From assembly GCA_031769625.1 (NCBI GenBank), contig JAUIMM010000702.1:1671001-1735000 (forward strand): a stretch of DNA of 64,000 bases. The letters are read 5' to 3'. Made by a program: the position numbers and the translations under genes. How positions within the stretch are numbered: position 1 is the first letter of the stretch; each line of letters opens with the position of its first letter. The notes beneath the pieces were generated by a model. It was not told where the DNA came from and ran no database searches. It saw only the letters and a program-made list of their open reading frames with translations. The stretch is from Taudactylus pleione. Taxonomy: Eukaryota > Chordata > Amphibia > Anura > Myobatrachidae. Below are positions 33,046 to 44,333 of this stretch, in pieces.

Positions 33046-34170
33046 GGACTAGTGTGGTGGCCAATTGATAAAGGCAAAGTTAGCAGAGACAATAAAATAG
33101 CAAAACAACTTATACAGAGAAAAAAGCAAACAAATAGACAGCATGACAAAATAGTACATGGTAAAACAGCAAATGGAAAGTAGTAAATTTAATGACAGAG
33201 GCCTGAGATTAGCATACTGTAGGACCTAGATACATGGATGAGATGAGATTGGATTGTTGCAGATCCTTAGTAGTGCTGAGTAGTAGTACTTGGATGAATA
33301 AATGTCATGCCAATGGGGAAAAGGTCAAATGGGCAAGTATAAATATAACAAGGGTCAAATTGTACCAAGGCCAGTATTACAGAGAACAGAGGGGGAGGGG
33401 GGGCAAGAACTTGTATGCTCAGTAATGGTAGGTAAAAAGTTCAGAGACTGGAGCAAGAATATACTTAGTGGGAAGAAGTCCAAGAAAGAATCGGGGAGTA
33501 GCCAGGGGTCCTGGGGGCAGGACCAACCAGAAGATTGGCAAGGCACCAAAACAGAGGATGGTCCTCTGTGGAGGTTTCCAATGGGTCACAGAAAGCAGTG
33601 CTAGGAAGAAGACAGAGGAATGCGAGACCTGGATGCGAAACCTGGACAGAGCCAAGAGCTCCATTAGTGAAGAAAGATGTGGACCAGAGCAGGAATGTGG
33701 AGCTGAAGTGACTGTTGTGAGGCCCAGCAGCATAGGGGACTCAGAAGATGGTTAGAGAGCTAGAATAAGGTGAGAGCCATGGTATCAGTTAGTGATGGCA
33801 GGTCGGAGTAAGGCATAGGGCAGAGGAGACTGGAGATTGTAGAGAAGATCTGGAGCCATGTAGAGGTATGTAGGAAGATTAGGTGGAGTGAGTATAAGTG
33901 TGTAACTCAAGAAGGCATGCTAAGGAACCGGGTTGCAAAAAAGTCCAGAGGGTAGGCTGAATCCGGGGAATTGATTGCTAAAAATGGGGCCTGAGTGAGT
34001 TCTGGGATGGAGAATTTCCAGAGCCTGCATGGAACAATCAGATCCAGGTAGATGTGGATTAGGTACCAGGGAGCAGAGCCTGCGCTACTCCAGTTGAGTA
34101 CAGGGCTAAGATGATGACAAAGTCTGGCCCCCATAGGAGAGCTCACAGGGCACATCTGCTCTCTCCAAGA
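33046..34170 (-). repeat. Probable 5' part of the antisense LINE
   Basis: Pu-rich on the plus strand (thus pyrimidine-rich in the LINE sense), with low complexity like the ORF1/5' leader of L2-type elements. Minus frames of 104 codons (33,419-33,733) and 82 codons (33,907-34,155) show no recognisable domain. Placement as LINE sequence rests on continuity and composition only. Confidence 0.35.
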
Positions 34171-34903
34171 AAAAAAAACTTTGTGTCCATTACGAATCCA
34201 TTATGTTTATATTATAAGCTTAATTTATTTACATTAGAATCCATTATGTCCTTATAGAGGAAGGTTCGCAAAATGCCAATGGCTTGTGCTAGTGCCATAA
34301 CATTTATCTGCCATAGTCTCCATATAGTTTTTCATATAGTTTCTTCATTCATTACTTATTAAATATGTATGCAAAATATGATATTTCCGATGTTCCTATT
34401 ACATTTCACCAAGGTAAAGTTTGTGTTGTTCTCTTTGCAGTGTTCCAGCCACTCATGCTGGTTTACATCATATTCATGTCATGCTCCAGGATATCATTAA
34501 TGATTACTTCTACCCTGTTTAGGCATTCTATTCCTTTGTGCAATCATCCTTGGCAGTTAAAGTACTCTCACATTATAATCTGATTTAAATCTTGGATATT
34601 TGATATATTATATATCTACCATGTCATTTTCCCCTCTGAAAATAATTTTTATTTTCTGTTGGCAGGTAAAAGCTTTTTTCATCTTTAAAAATTCAGGCTG
34701 AAAAATAAAGTAAACTCTTCAGTACCTTCCCAATACAATACCTTCCCCATACATGTCATGTCCAGTTGATTATACATGTGAAACAGGCAACTCATGACTA
34801 GTATTTTCAATCACATGTGGTGTGAGAGGATACAAAAACAAATATTAGTCATTAAAAGATCAACTTCTAAATAAGTTAAATAATTAACTTTTATGTTTAT
34901 CAA
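34171..34903. other. AT-rich stretch, nothing recognised
   Basis: Contains two near-identical words AATCCATTATGT (about 34,176 and 34,228); otherwise nothing. Confidence 0.4.
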
Positions 34904-34906
34904 CAT

Positions 34907-35081
34907 GGGGGTAAACTTACTAAAGTGAGAGTTTTTAGAAGTTGAGATGTTGCCCATAGCAACCAATCAGATTCTACTTAACATTTAACTAGCACCTTCT
35001 AGAAGATTATAGCTTTAATCTGTTTGGTTGCTATGGGCAACATCTCCACTTCTAAAACTCTATTTTCAGTAAATTTACCCC
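34907..35081. mobile_element. Family-2 hairpin MITE (TSD CAT)
   Basis: Starts GGGGGTAAACTTACTAAAG, ends AGTAAATTTACCCC; CAT at 34904-34906 and 35082-35084. The arms GATGTTGCCCATAGCAACCA and TGGTTGCTATGGGCAACATC are nearly perfect. Close relative of 14,864-15,058. Confidence 0.85.
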
Positions 35082-35392
35082 CATATGTCCCGGATGCTCC
35101 AAGTGTTATTTTCAGGACATAAAAGGTAAAACAACATTTTTTGAAAGCCGAGCACATTTCAATAACCCAACCCCCCTGCAGATTACAATATAACTGCATT
35201 TTAAATATTCTTTAAAAAATATTGAATTAAACATATACAGAATAGAAATATATTCTACGCTTGACCAGTCTTGCAAAAAGCAGTGTAATATAAAAAAAAA
35301 AAATGTAGGTCAATTCTTTTATGGCTTGGACAGTGCCTGCAAGTCTGGGATATTTGACAAATATTTACATAGCAATTGCATTTATTAACTTT

Positions 35393-35905
35393 GGTCCTGA
35401 TTCAGCAGCATACGCAATTGCAATGACGTACGCAGATCGAGCAATTGGCAACCACTGAGCATGCACCATACTCCATGTGTGCTGCGATCGCACTGTGCGT
35501 GCGCTGCAATAGCACTGCAGTTGCGGACGCACTAAAGAATCCATCGCAGAGTGAGTGACAGGCTGTGAGCGTTTGGGGGTGGTGACGGGGGAGAGGTTGG
35601 AAAACGCAAACATGTCTGTCCATTTGAATGCCATTTTATGGGCGTGCATAAATTAGCCACTGCTTGAGTGCTCACTGCGTGCTATGAGACTTGCCATTTC
35701 TGCGGCTGGTCAGACGTGGTGTAAATGTTGGGTGACAGGCCGGTGTGTTTTTACGGTACCGATGTATACGCAGGAGTGCGAGGTAGTACAGATGTGAGAA
35801 AGCAGCAGTGGGCGTCTCTATGCCGGCTGAGCTGTGGCAAGCATTAGCATATTTTCGCAGCAGTGTTCCATGTGAATTTGCAGTTGCATACGCAATAGCA
35901 GACCC
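35393..35905. mobile_element. Family-1 MITE, copy G
   Basis: Left GGTCCTGATTCAGCAGCATA, right GCATACGCAATAGCAGACCC. The interior (GTGACAGGCTGTGAGCGTTT, GGTGACGGGG, ATGGGCGTGCATAAATTAGC) matches copies A, F, H and J. Flanks TTT and CTT/TTA do not give a perfect 3-bp duplication. Confidence 0.8.
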
Positions 35906-35920
35906 TTAGTTTATACATCA

Positions 35921-35991
35921 TATTTTTCAGTGGTGGTTAAATCAAATTGTTCATGTCAAAGTTATTCTAAGTTAACCACCACTGAAAAATA
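35921..35991. other. Perfect 20-bp inverted repeat, 31-nt loop
   Basis: TATTTTTCAGTGGTGGTTAA (35921-35940) and its exact complement (35972-35991) would form a stem of pre-miRNA-like size. It begins 16 bp after a MITE end and could be a tiny foldback element instead. Confidence 0.8.
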
Positions 35992-36660
35992 CACCTTACT
36001 TAAAAAAGCAAAACAAAATGCAACAACAACAAAGTATAAAGTATCACTTAAAGGTAACCTTCTGAGAAGTAATAGTATGAGGAATTGTAATCATCATTGC
36101 AAAAATAGCCTTGAGTTTTGTGAAAACATTGATGAAAGGATAGCTGGATATCATCTCTAACAAAGAAAACAAATTAAAAGAAGTGCATTCAAAAATGTTT
36201 GTTTTTTAACTCTGACAGCATGAAACTAGAGAGGGTTACTTATTTTGCATGTATTTTGAGACACCTGACTTGCTAATTTACAAATCTGGAATAGCAGCAG
36301 GGAAATCCTAAGAATACTAATTTCTCTGTGATTGCACAAGAGTTCACTTGGGAACACTGTGTTGATATTTGCACAGATGATACCCAGTGGAAACTGGAGA
36401 GTTGGAACCACATTAGGTTTCAGTGCTCATACGGAAAACATTGCACCAAAACAGACATCACTTTATTATTTGCTGTTCAAATGATCAACACACAACAAGT
36501 AGCATATTTATCAAGTAAACATAATTGAAACTGCATTTTACCGATTATGAGCATTCATGATAATATTTCTACAATTACAATACAATAAAATGTTTCTGGT
36601 CTATAAAAATGACAGCTGTAAACATAGGTAAAATGATAGTGTAATAGATGCATTTAACTC
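35992..36660. other. AT-rich stretch, nothing recognised
   Basis: No termini or domains. Confidence 0.4.
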
Positions 36661-36663
36661 TAA

Positions 36664-36840
36664 GGGGTTTATTTACTAAGCTGTGTTAGGAGATAAAGTG
36701 AACGGTGATAAGGTACCAGCCAATCAGCTCCTAACTGCCATGTCACAGGCTGTGTTTGAAAAATGGCATTTAGAAGCTGATTGGCTGGTACCTTATTACT
36801 GTTCACTTTATCTCCTACCACAGCTTAGTAAATAGACCTC
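36664..36840. mobile_element. Hairpin MITE (TSD TAA)
   Basis: Left GGGGTTTATTTACTAAGCTG, right CAGCTTAGTAAATAGACCTC, flanked by TAA (36661-36663, 36841-36843). The inner arms GATAAGGTACCAGCCAATCA and TGATTGGCTGGTACCTTAT are near-perfect. Confidence 0.9.
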
Positions 36841-36843
36841 TAA

Positions 36844-37320
36844 GTTTTTTTCAAAAATGGTCCAGGTAGTCAATATATCCATTAAAAATGAAGCTTGCAG
36901 GGCATGATCCTATAATATAGTATAACGTTTATCCTACCTGTTTCCTGTATACACTATCTGATATAATGTACAGTAGAGAGCTATTACATCTTCTGCAACT
37001 CGGTTTGAAATAAGCAGCAAAAATCCTTTTTGATTGGTCGAGGATGTTGACAAGATGATGCGGTGGTGGAGGTCTGCGAGAGAACTAGTAGAGCCAGCAA
37101 ACCAATGATGGCAGTAGCATTTCATAAGTGTGGATAGCAAATGGTTACATGTACAATTGAGGTTATATTTGCAAATACATTTTAGAGTATAATTTGCATG
37201 TTGGTAGTTTGAGCCTCAACATTCTTCAACAATCTGTATGTGCTGTAATAGAAAGGGAAAATTAACTATTCCTGAATGTACAGAACAAATGCTAAACAGA
37301 CCTTATATTTATAGGAAGGA
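36844..37320. other. Unique-looking stretch, nothing recognised
   Basis: A 68-codon minus frame (36,934-37,140) has no recognisable domain. Confidence 0.4.
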
Positions 37321-37328
37321 GATAAACC

Positions 37329-37670
37329 CAGGGCCGGATTGAGGGCCACATGGGCCTGGAGCTGAAAATGACCAAGGGCCTATTATGAGAAGAGAGGAGG
37401 GGTGACCAGTGCTGTGAGGGTGTGGCCAGTGCCATGTGGGTGTGTACACCAAATATACTCTTAGCCCCAATGTCTCCGTTAATATGTAAAAGAATAAAAA
37501 TGCTTAATTTTGTGAGGTAAATAAAATTGTATTTCTATAACTTATGATTTATGGCTGATCGTGTGGACAGCAGATGGCCAGACAACATCATGTTGTCATG
37601 ACAATGGGCCTATTTTTATGTGGAGGCCTGGAGCTGTAGCTCCATCCGCCCCATTGTTAATCTGGCCCTG
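37329..37670. mobile_element. hAT-type MITE (8-bp TSD GATAAACC)
   Basis: A 342-bp element with ends CAGGGCCGGATTGAGG and AATCTGGCCCTG, flanked by the perfect 8-bp duplication GATAAACC (37321-37328, 37671-37678). Both the terminus and the duplication size identify hAT. No coding capacity. Confidence 0.93.
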
Positions 37671-37698
37671 GATAAACCATCAAGTTTTCAGAGGATAA

Positions 37699-37905
37699 TT
37701 ACGTTTCTCCCAAAAGAACAACCTTAATCTTGGGCATTTCATTATAATAACTATAAGGTCTATAGGTGTGATAGGAGTTAGAGTCTCTTGGGTTGCCAAC
37801 AAGCTTCAGGTCCTCTGCAGCCATATCTTCATGTTTAACTGAGCCGTAATATTTTAGTATTTGTAGCAATGCAAGTTTTCTTCTGCAGGAGCCCTCCAAA
37901 TCCAT
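37699..37905 (-). CDS. Exon-like minus-strand frame, unidentified
   Basis: A 68-codon frame with a mixed, non-repetitive residue composition. It ends MPKIKVVLLGET, which resembles the beta1 strand and the start of the P-loop (GxxxxGKS) of small GTPases, but the frame stops before any GK[ST]. A GTAATT follows the last coding bases, a possible though weak splice donor; no convincing acceptor was found. It lies next to a hAT MITE. It may be chance, an exon, or a pseudogene scrap. I do not recognise a gene. Confidence 0.15.
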   Translation of the reverse strand: MDLEGSCRRKLALLQILKYYGSVKHEDMAAEDLKLVGNPRDSNSYHTYRPYSYYNEMPKIKVVLLGET

Positions 37906-37909
37906 TCCA

Positions 37910-38997
37910 TGATAATGTCCATAAGAGTTGACTCACCAAATACTGTACATGACATTGTTTAAGCTTATAAACTTTGCTTTGAAAACAAAATCTATATTTA
38001 CATGCTTAGACCATAGAGACTATTACATTTTATTTGAGATTTACAAAAGGCATCAATGTTCTGTGTTTACATTATAATGCTTGCTGTAGCCTTTTCTAGA
38101 TCATCGTTTCAAGATCTATGGCAAACAGTACCTGGGGAAATATGGCATGGGCTATAATCTGCATGTCCCTATAGTTCATTGTTACAGATCTTTTTGTGAG
38201 CGGCATATCAAGTTTCTGCAAGTCAGCATTTCTGAGGGCTGGGCTATTTATTTACGTTAGTGGGTTATACTTAGTATTTATCATCATCACATGTCTAGTT
38301 CATTGCTTTATGAAATTCTGAGAAAGTAGACAACATTGTTGATGCATACGAAGGCCAACCTCTTTCTCATCTGCACCTTACAAACCACTTTAAAATGTGA
38401 CTAGATAGCCTGTATTGTCACAACTCTTTGCCCTATTTCTTGAAGGAAAGAGCAACCACGGAGAAGTCTTGTGTTATAGTCTAAGCAAAAACAAAGGTTT
38501 GTGAGTATCCACCAGGCAATCTGTCCTTTTTCTAAAATATTGTACAATTTCACTTTTCCCAAAGGCTTTGTACAGTATTTAGTTATTTTGTGTGATGCGG
38601 AGCCCATGAAATGCAATAACAATTGTGGCTGTTACAGACACAATATAGAGGTAAGGTTGTTGACCTACTCTATGAGTCTCAATTTGACAAAGAATTGCTA
38701 GAGAATTGCTAGACAGAATTTAATTTTCACATGATTTGGTTGCAGTCCAGGAATGGGTTGACAGATCTACCTAGTCTTACCAGCACTCTGCTTATAGCTA
38801 TATCAACCAGAAAACCATACATAGGTCACTAGATAATATTACACACAAACAGTAAGAAAGTGAGACTCCTAAAAAAAACAGATATCAGAGTTGGGCAGGG
38901 ATATGGAGGGCCCTGTCCAGCACCTGCAGACCACAGCAGGCAGCAGCAGGCACAGCACTTTTAATCTGCAGAGGTTTAAGCAAAGTGGGTAAGACAT
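37910..38997. other. Unique-looking stretch, nothing recognised
   Basis: No transposon ends. Two short frames (73 and 66 codons) overlap on opposite strands at 38,401-38,701 without domains. Confidence 0.4.
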
Positions 38998-39000
38998 TTT

Positions 39001-39199
39001 GGGGTCTATTTACTAAACAGTTTTAGGAGACAGAGTGAAAAGTGATAGAAAAGTGATAAGGTGCCAGCCAATCAGCTCCCAACTGTCACCTCACAGGCTG
39101 TGTTTGAAAAATGACAGTGGGGAGCTGATTGACTGGCACCTTATCAGTTTCTTATCACTTTTCACTCTGTCTCCTAACACTGCTTAGTAAATAGACCCC
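39001..39199. mobile_element. Hairpin MITE (TSD TTT)
   Basis: GGGGTCTATTTACTAAACAG to GCTTAGTAAATAGACCCC, flanked by TTT (38998-39000, 39200-39202). The arms GTGATAAGGTGCCAGCCAAT and ATTGACTGGCACCTTATC are near-perfect. Close relative of 24,051-24,249. Confidence 0.9.
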
Positions 39200-39202
39200 T
39201 TT

Positions 39203-39564
39203 ATGTCTTTATTACCATTATCATGTTGTTGGTGGTCCATTTGTTTGTATGGTTTGCCATGGCCATTTGATATAGCTTTCTAATTTTGTATTATAGAATG
39301 TTTTTCATTTATCACTGTAATTTTCTCACTTCTCTACATTATAGTTCAGTCTACTTTAATTGACTGTTTTGGCATAATGTCACTACTTGTATATACTGTT
39401 CTGGTGATGCCGTTTTGTTTTAAGTATCTGTGATATTGCATTGGATATTTGCAATGAGTGTAAAGTCATTTACTTTGAAATATCTATGTGTATATGTTGC
39501 TGATAATTGAAGTATTTCTGACTATGAGGAAAAATACTGAAATATTTTTCATATACAGTAAAAA
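39203..39564. other. AT-rich spacer, nothing recognised
   Basis: No features. Confidence 0.4.
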
Positions 39565-40106
39565 GGCGTCTGATTCAGCAAGGCATGCAACTGCGAATGC
39601 AATAGCGATTATGCACGGAGTTCAACTGCGATAGTATGCTAATTCATTACGATCGCAATGCCGCTGCAGCACTACATAAGAACGCCCACTTTACATTACA
39701 CACATCCGTAATGTTTAGCAAGACTGCGAAAACGTCGGTACAATCGAGTACCATCGCAGCCTCAAGCACACTTGCAGGAGCTCTGACCTTACTCAGAAAT
39801 TCCTAACTTCCACACACACTATCAGGCCTCAGGCTGTGTATGGCATCGCAGTGGATAATTTATGCACGCCACTGCAACTGCGTTCAAATGCCCTGGGACG
39901 CCTGCATTCGGCCGACCACCCCCCCATCAACACCCACAAACTGCACTTCCTGTCAATCACTCTGTGATGGGTCTGCGCAGTCACTGCAATTGCAGTCCCT
40001 TTCGCAATGGCTAGTTCGCGCACGCACACTGCGATCCATGCGCAGTACTCCACAATTGGCCAATTGCGTGCGTATTAGCAACTGCGTTCCTTGCTGAATC
40101 AGGCCC
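39565..40106. mobile_element. Family-1 MITE, copy H (TSD AAA)
   Basis: Left GGCGTCTGATTCAGCAAGGC, right CCTTGCTGAATCAGGCCC, flanked by AAA (39562-39564, 40107-40109). The interior is copy G inverted: CACCCACAAACTGCACTTCC, CTGTCAATCACTCTGTGATG, with GCAACTGCG/CGCAGTTGC words throughout. Confidence 0.87.
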
Positions 40107-40109
40107 AAA

Positions 40110-40862
40110 GTCACAATTGTGTTTATATTATATTGCAATATTATACCACACCTAGTAATGACTGGCTAACAAAGCAGAGTAAAATGTGAAAAATTGTGTT
40201 ACCACAAACAGTAAGTTGCTCAAATAATAAAAGTAATGAAGAGCCTAACACATATCTCCTTTCAATAAATTGGCATTGCCCATATATTATAGAATCACAT
40301 CAGTAATATATATGGCTATAAATTAATCCCTTCTAAGTATGGCTGAACCTGTTTACTGCCCTAAATGTGAATGGCAGCCATGGCCACACAGGGACAGTTC
40401 ATTCAATGAGTCAGCCAAGGCAACTCATAGGAATGCATGGCCCTAATAAGATGACAGGGACAGTGGCCCGGGTAGTTAATACCTCCCTTCCATCCTTGCT
40501 AGCCTCCCTCGAGTTGTTTACTATATTCTTTTGGGCATATCCAATATTGGATATTCAATAGGGTGCAAGGTTTTTTTTTTTTTTTTATTTGAGCGTTCAA
40601 TTTTTAGTTTGAACACCTCCAGAGCGCGTCAAATTGTCAGTACTTGCTCTCGAACCGTTTGGACACTCCCCCAATGACTAATTAAGCAATTGGAAGTTTC
40701 CAATTAGCTTAATTAGTCCATAATTACTCACCTTCTGCAGCTCTGTCCTCCTCCTCCGTCTCTTCTCCAGCTTTGCAGACAGCTTCCATAGACTGAACAA
40801 GACAGGAACTACCCCTAACCCTGAACCTCCTCCCCGCACACATTACCTACAGTACACTACAC
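40110..40862. other. Mostly unrecognised; poly-T and a homeodomain-like hairpin
   Basis: A run of about 17 T lies at 40,571. At 40,676-40,718 GACTAATTAAGCAATTGGAA faces its complement across 2 nt with one extra base, a 20-bp stem containing TAATTA. 40,830-40,862 begins a CACACATTACCTACAGTACA array that resumes after the next element. Confidence 0.45.
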
Positions 40863-40864
40863 TA

Positions 40865-41305
40865 CAGGTTGAGTCTCCCATATCCAAATATTCCGAAATA
40901 CGGAATATTCCGAAATACGGAATATTTTCAGCATGACTGAGATAATGAAACCTTTGATTTTTCATGGTTTAATGTACATAAACTTTGTCTAAGGCACAAA
41001 TTATTAAAAAGATTGTATAAAATAACCTTCAGGCTGTGTGCATAAGGTGTATAGGAAACATAAATGAATTTCATGTATGTACACAAACTTTTTTTGATGC
41101 ACAAAATTATAAAAAATATTGTCTAAAATGACCTGCAGGCTGTGTGTATAAGGTGTATATAACACATAAATGCATTCTGTGTGTATATCTGGGTCCCATT
41201 TCCAAGACATTTAATTATAATATGCAATTTTTCCAAAATACGGAATATTCCGATATCCAAAATACCCCTGGTCCCAAGCATTTTGGATATGGGAGACTCA
41301 ACCTG
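40865..41305. mobile_element. pogo/Tigger-type MITE resembling mammalian MER2 (TSD TA)
   Basis: A 441-bp element with ends CAGGTTGAGTCTCCCATATC and GATATGGGAGACTCAACCTG, flanked by TA (40863-40864, 41306-41307) as Tc1/mariner-pogo elements are. The terminal sequence, the internal CCCAAGCATTTTGGATAT word and the CAGGCTGTGTGTATAAGGTG block resemble the mammalian MER2/Tigger family as I remember it. The internal block is duplicated: CAGGCTGTGTGCATAAGGTG at about 41,031 and CAGGCTGTGTGTATAAGGTG at about 41,136. Confidence 0.82.
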
Positions 41306-41465
41306 TACTGCTGCTAACCCTGCACACACCACCTGTACACACTACCTACTACACTACCGCCGGTAACCCTACACCCGCTCCCTGCACACATTACCTACAC
41401 TAAACTACTGCCACTAACCTTGCACATGCCACCCATGCACACTACCTACTACACTACACTACTGC
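41306..41465. repeat. Degenerate CACACTACCTACTACACTAC tandem array
   Basis: Irregular repeats of CCCTGCACAC..ACCTACTACACTAC, also seen at 40,835-40,862 and 41,755-41,780. The MER2-like element therefore sits inside the array. Confidence 0.65.
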
Positions 41466-42600
41466 CGGTCAGGGTCATAATTAGGGGTATGGGAGCAGTG
41501 CCACTGCACAGAGCGCAGAGATCTGTCGGCGAAACCGTCGCTCACCCAATGCCCCTGCAACTGGCTACCAGGGTGCCTGGAAAGGCACCCTGCAGACAGA
41601 ATCTCTGCAGCAGTGCCGTCTGGAACGTCTTTAGTAAATGCCGGCATTTGTGGTCCACCCCCTCAGTGTGACATCACATGGAGGGGCGTGGCCTACACCG
41701 GGTGCCGGGACAACTAGTTACATCACTAAGACTGGTAACCCTGCCCCCCCCCCTCCCTGCACAAACTACCTACAGTACACTAGCTCTAACCCAGCCAGGA
41801 ACTACATATTCCATAATCCCCTTCCTACTCCCAGCATCCTCCTCCACAAGTTGACCAACAGGAGGGGGCTGACAGGTAGGGTGAAAGACCAGTGAGCAGC
41901 TGGAACACATCGATGAGTGCCCGGAGTTCAGTGCTGCATCTTTTTTCTCCAACCTGCTGGATTTTGCAAGGAAATTTTACTTAGGGTATCAAAAATGCAC
42001 ATACCCGCAGTAATCCAAAATTGGGTGTAAGGTGTGCAAAGTTTTTTGCAGGCAAAATCCCGCACTCACAATTGGATATGCCCATTTGTTTGCAAATGCG
42101 ATGGTATAAAAAATAACTAAAGCAATTGAAATGTTCTATTTGCAACAACAGAATAACAGTTTACGTAAATGAAATGTCTCTGTTTCTGTAATTTTTGACA
42201 AGTAAGCTGAACATATAACTGTCATCAGAAAAAGGATTTATTCACAGTTCATCGCTGTTCTGGATGCTGAATTTCATACTCCTGTTATTTTTCTTTTACT
42301 TGGAATATATCAAAGATTTATTCTCAGACATAACAAGATGCACCTAAAGTACTTTCTGAATCACCTTAAAGGTGACATTTGCCAACTGCTGCAGTATTAC
42401 AAATAATATCCTACTGCATTACTTTCTTCATTGCTATTGTAGTGCCATACTTGCTTCCAGATATATGGTAAAATGAAGGGGGGGGGTAGTTCAATAGTGT
42501 TTATAGATTTTGATGTATCTATAGCTCTCATGAGTTACATTTCAAGTAGATACATACTTATGATCACATAATAAATTAAAGAGTACACTTCCCTGTAAAA
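41466..42600. other. Mixed sequence, no gene recognised
   Basis: Contains a short perfect stem CAGGGTGCCT / AGGCACCCTG (41,569-41,592). Frames of 83 and 85 codons have no domains. 41,900-42,500 is AT-rich and featureless. Confidence 0.4.
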
Positions 42601-42770
42601 TGGTCTCTGGGGGTGACTCTGGGGGTGACTCAGCTTGCGACGGAATTGCAAAGCTGCACTCAAGCACTCAAGCAGCTTTGCAATTCCATCTTTCCATCTT
42701 CCATCAAAATTCCATCTTCCATCAAAAATACAAATGCAGCAGGAGGTGTATGACACCCCCTACTGCATTT
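42601..42770. repeat. Two consecutive hairpins with flanking direct repeats
   Basis: GGAATTGCAAAGCTGC (42642-42657) and GCAGCTTTGCAATTCC (42672-42687) form a perfect 16-bp stem, 14-nt loop. AAATGCAGCAGGAGGTGT (42732-42749) and ACACCCCCTACTGCATTT (42753-42770) form an 18-bp stem with two mismatches and a 3-nt loop. CTGGGGGTGACT is duplicated at 42,608-42,631. Confidence 0.75.
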
Positions 42771-43384
42771 GCGATCCCAACACTGTGACCAACTGCAGGA
42801 CGTACAGATGGGGGAACAATGTAAGAACATAGAAATGGGGAGTGTACACTACAGGACATACAGATCAGCACTGGCACAGTAAGTGCCCTGATACAATACA
42901 GGACATACAGTTTTTTGGGGGAGGGGTATATAGAACATGATGCAGATCAAACAGGTGAGGTGAGAAGCGCACAATACAGGATATACAGATCATGGGGAGC
43001 AAAAGAGAAAACATGGGGGCACAATATTGGACATACTGTACAGATTAGGGGAGGCACAAACAGGTCAGTCATTCTCATCATTATTTTAAGATATAAATGT
43101 GACTCATATAAGTAGTTTATAAGAATACCATCATAAAGTTGAAAAGGGTGAAGGGGATAATACTAAGTGGCAAGTAAGATTTGTAATGATGTCTTTGCTG
43201 CTTTCAGATAGATCCATAATCCTACACAAACAAGAAGTAGACACAAACTGATTTCATTGTGGCAGAACCTTATTCCACAGTTGTGCACATGGGTATGCAG
43301 AAGGCAAATAAATAAATAAATAAATGTCTTCGGGCAAATAAAAAGTTTTATGGGTAAATGACCCTATTAAGTACAGTTATGCAA
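42771..43384. other. Unrecognised; GGACATACAG words and (AAAT)n
   Basis: ACAGGACATACAGAT-type words recur at about 42,800, 42,853, 42,900 and 42,975, a loose array of about 40-75 bp spacing. (AAAT)5 lies at 43,306-43,325. Confidence 0.45.
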
Positions 43385-43919
43385 GGGTGTGATACAAAAT
43401 GTCAACATTTAGAATGTCAACATGGACATGTCGGGTGAAATGTCAACATTTACATATCTTGACATTGCTAGACATTGTTGACATTGCTAGAATGTTGAAT
43501 TTTGAATGACATTGTGAATGTCAACAGTTGGCATGTTGACAGTGTTTTCAGAGCATATCAGTCTTAAGCCTACCCTAATTGCACCCTAACCCTAAATGGT
43601 CTGTCGACAATCACAATGTCGATAGTCTAGCAATTTAGATATTATGTGGGAGATTTAGCAAATTTTGGAAAGAGTTAAAGTTTAGATAGATAAAGTACCA
43701 GCCAATCAGCTTTTATCTGTGTTATGAATCTCTGGGAGGATTCATCGTGAAACCAGTACCAGAAAAATGAAGCTCAATATAGTATAATGAGTTGATAGAT
43801 TGTGGAGCTTGGTAAGTCAGTTGATAAAGAGTCAACTGATAAAAGATTCTTGAAGAGTCAATTGATAAAGAGTCGATTGATAAGGAGTTGTGAGAACAGA
43901 TGGCTCCAGACAGGAATGT

Positions 43920-44333
43920 GGCCTTAAGGCTGATATATGCTTGGCCGGTTGCAAGCTTGAGAGCTGGTATACACTTGGCAAGTTGCAGCCTTGAAAGCTG
44001 GTATGCACTTGGCAAGTTGCAGCCTTGAGAGCTGGAATTCACTTGGCTAGTTGCAGCCTTGAGAGCAGGTATGCACTTTGCAAGTTGCAGCCTTGAGGAC
44101 TGGTATGCACTTGGCTAGTTGCAGCCTTGAGGGCTGGTATGCACTTGGCTAGTTGCAGCCTTGAGAGCTGGAATGCACTTGGCTAGTTGCAGCCATTAGA
44201 GCTGGTATGTACTTGGCAAGTTGCAGCCTTGAGGGCTGGTATGCACTTGGCAAGTTGCAGCCTTGAGGGCTGGTATGCACTTGGCTAATTTCAGCCTTAA
44301 GAGCTGGAATGCACTTGGCTAGTTCAGAACTGC
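43920..44333. repeat. 34-bp minisatellite, about 12 copies
   Basis: Unit TTGCAGCCTTGAGAGCTGGT followed by ATGCACTTGGCAAG, 34 bp, with variation at CAAG/CTAG and GAGAG/GAGGG. The first copies are more diverged. Confidence 0.92.
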
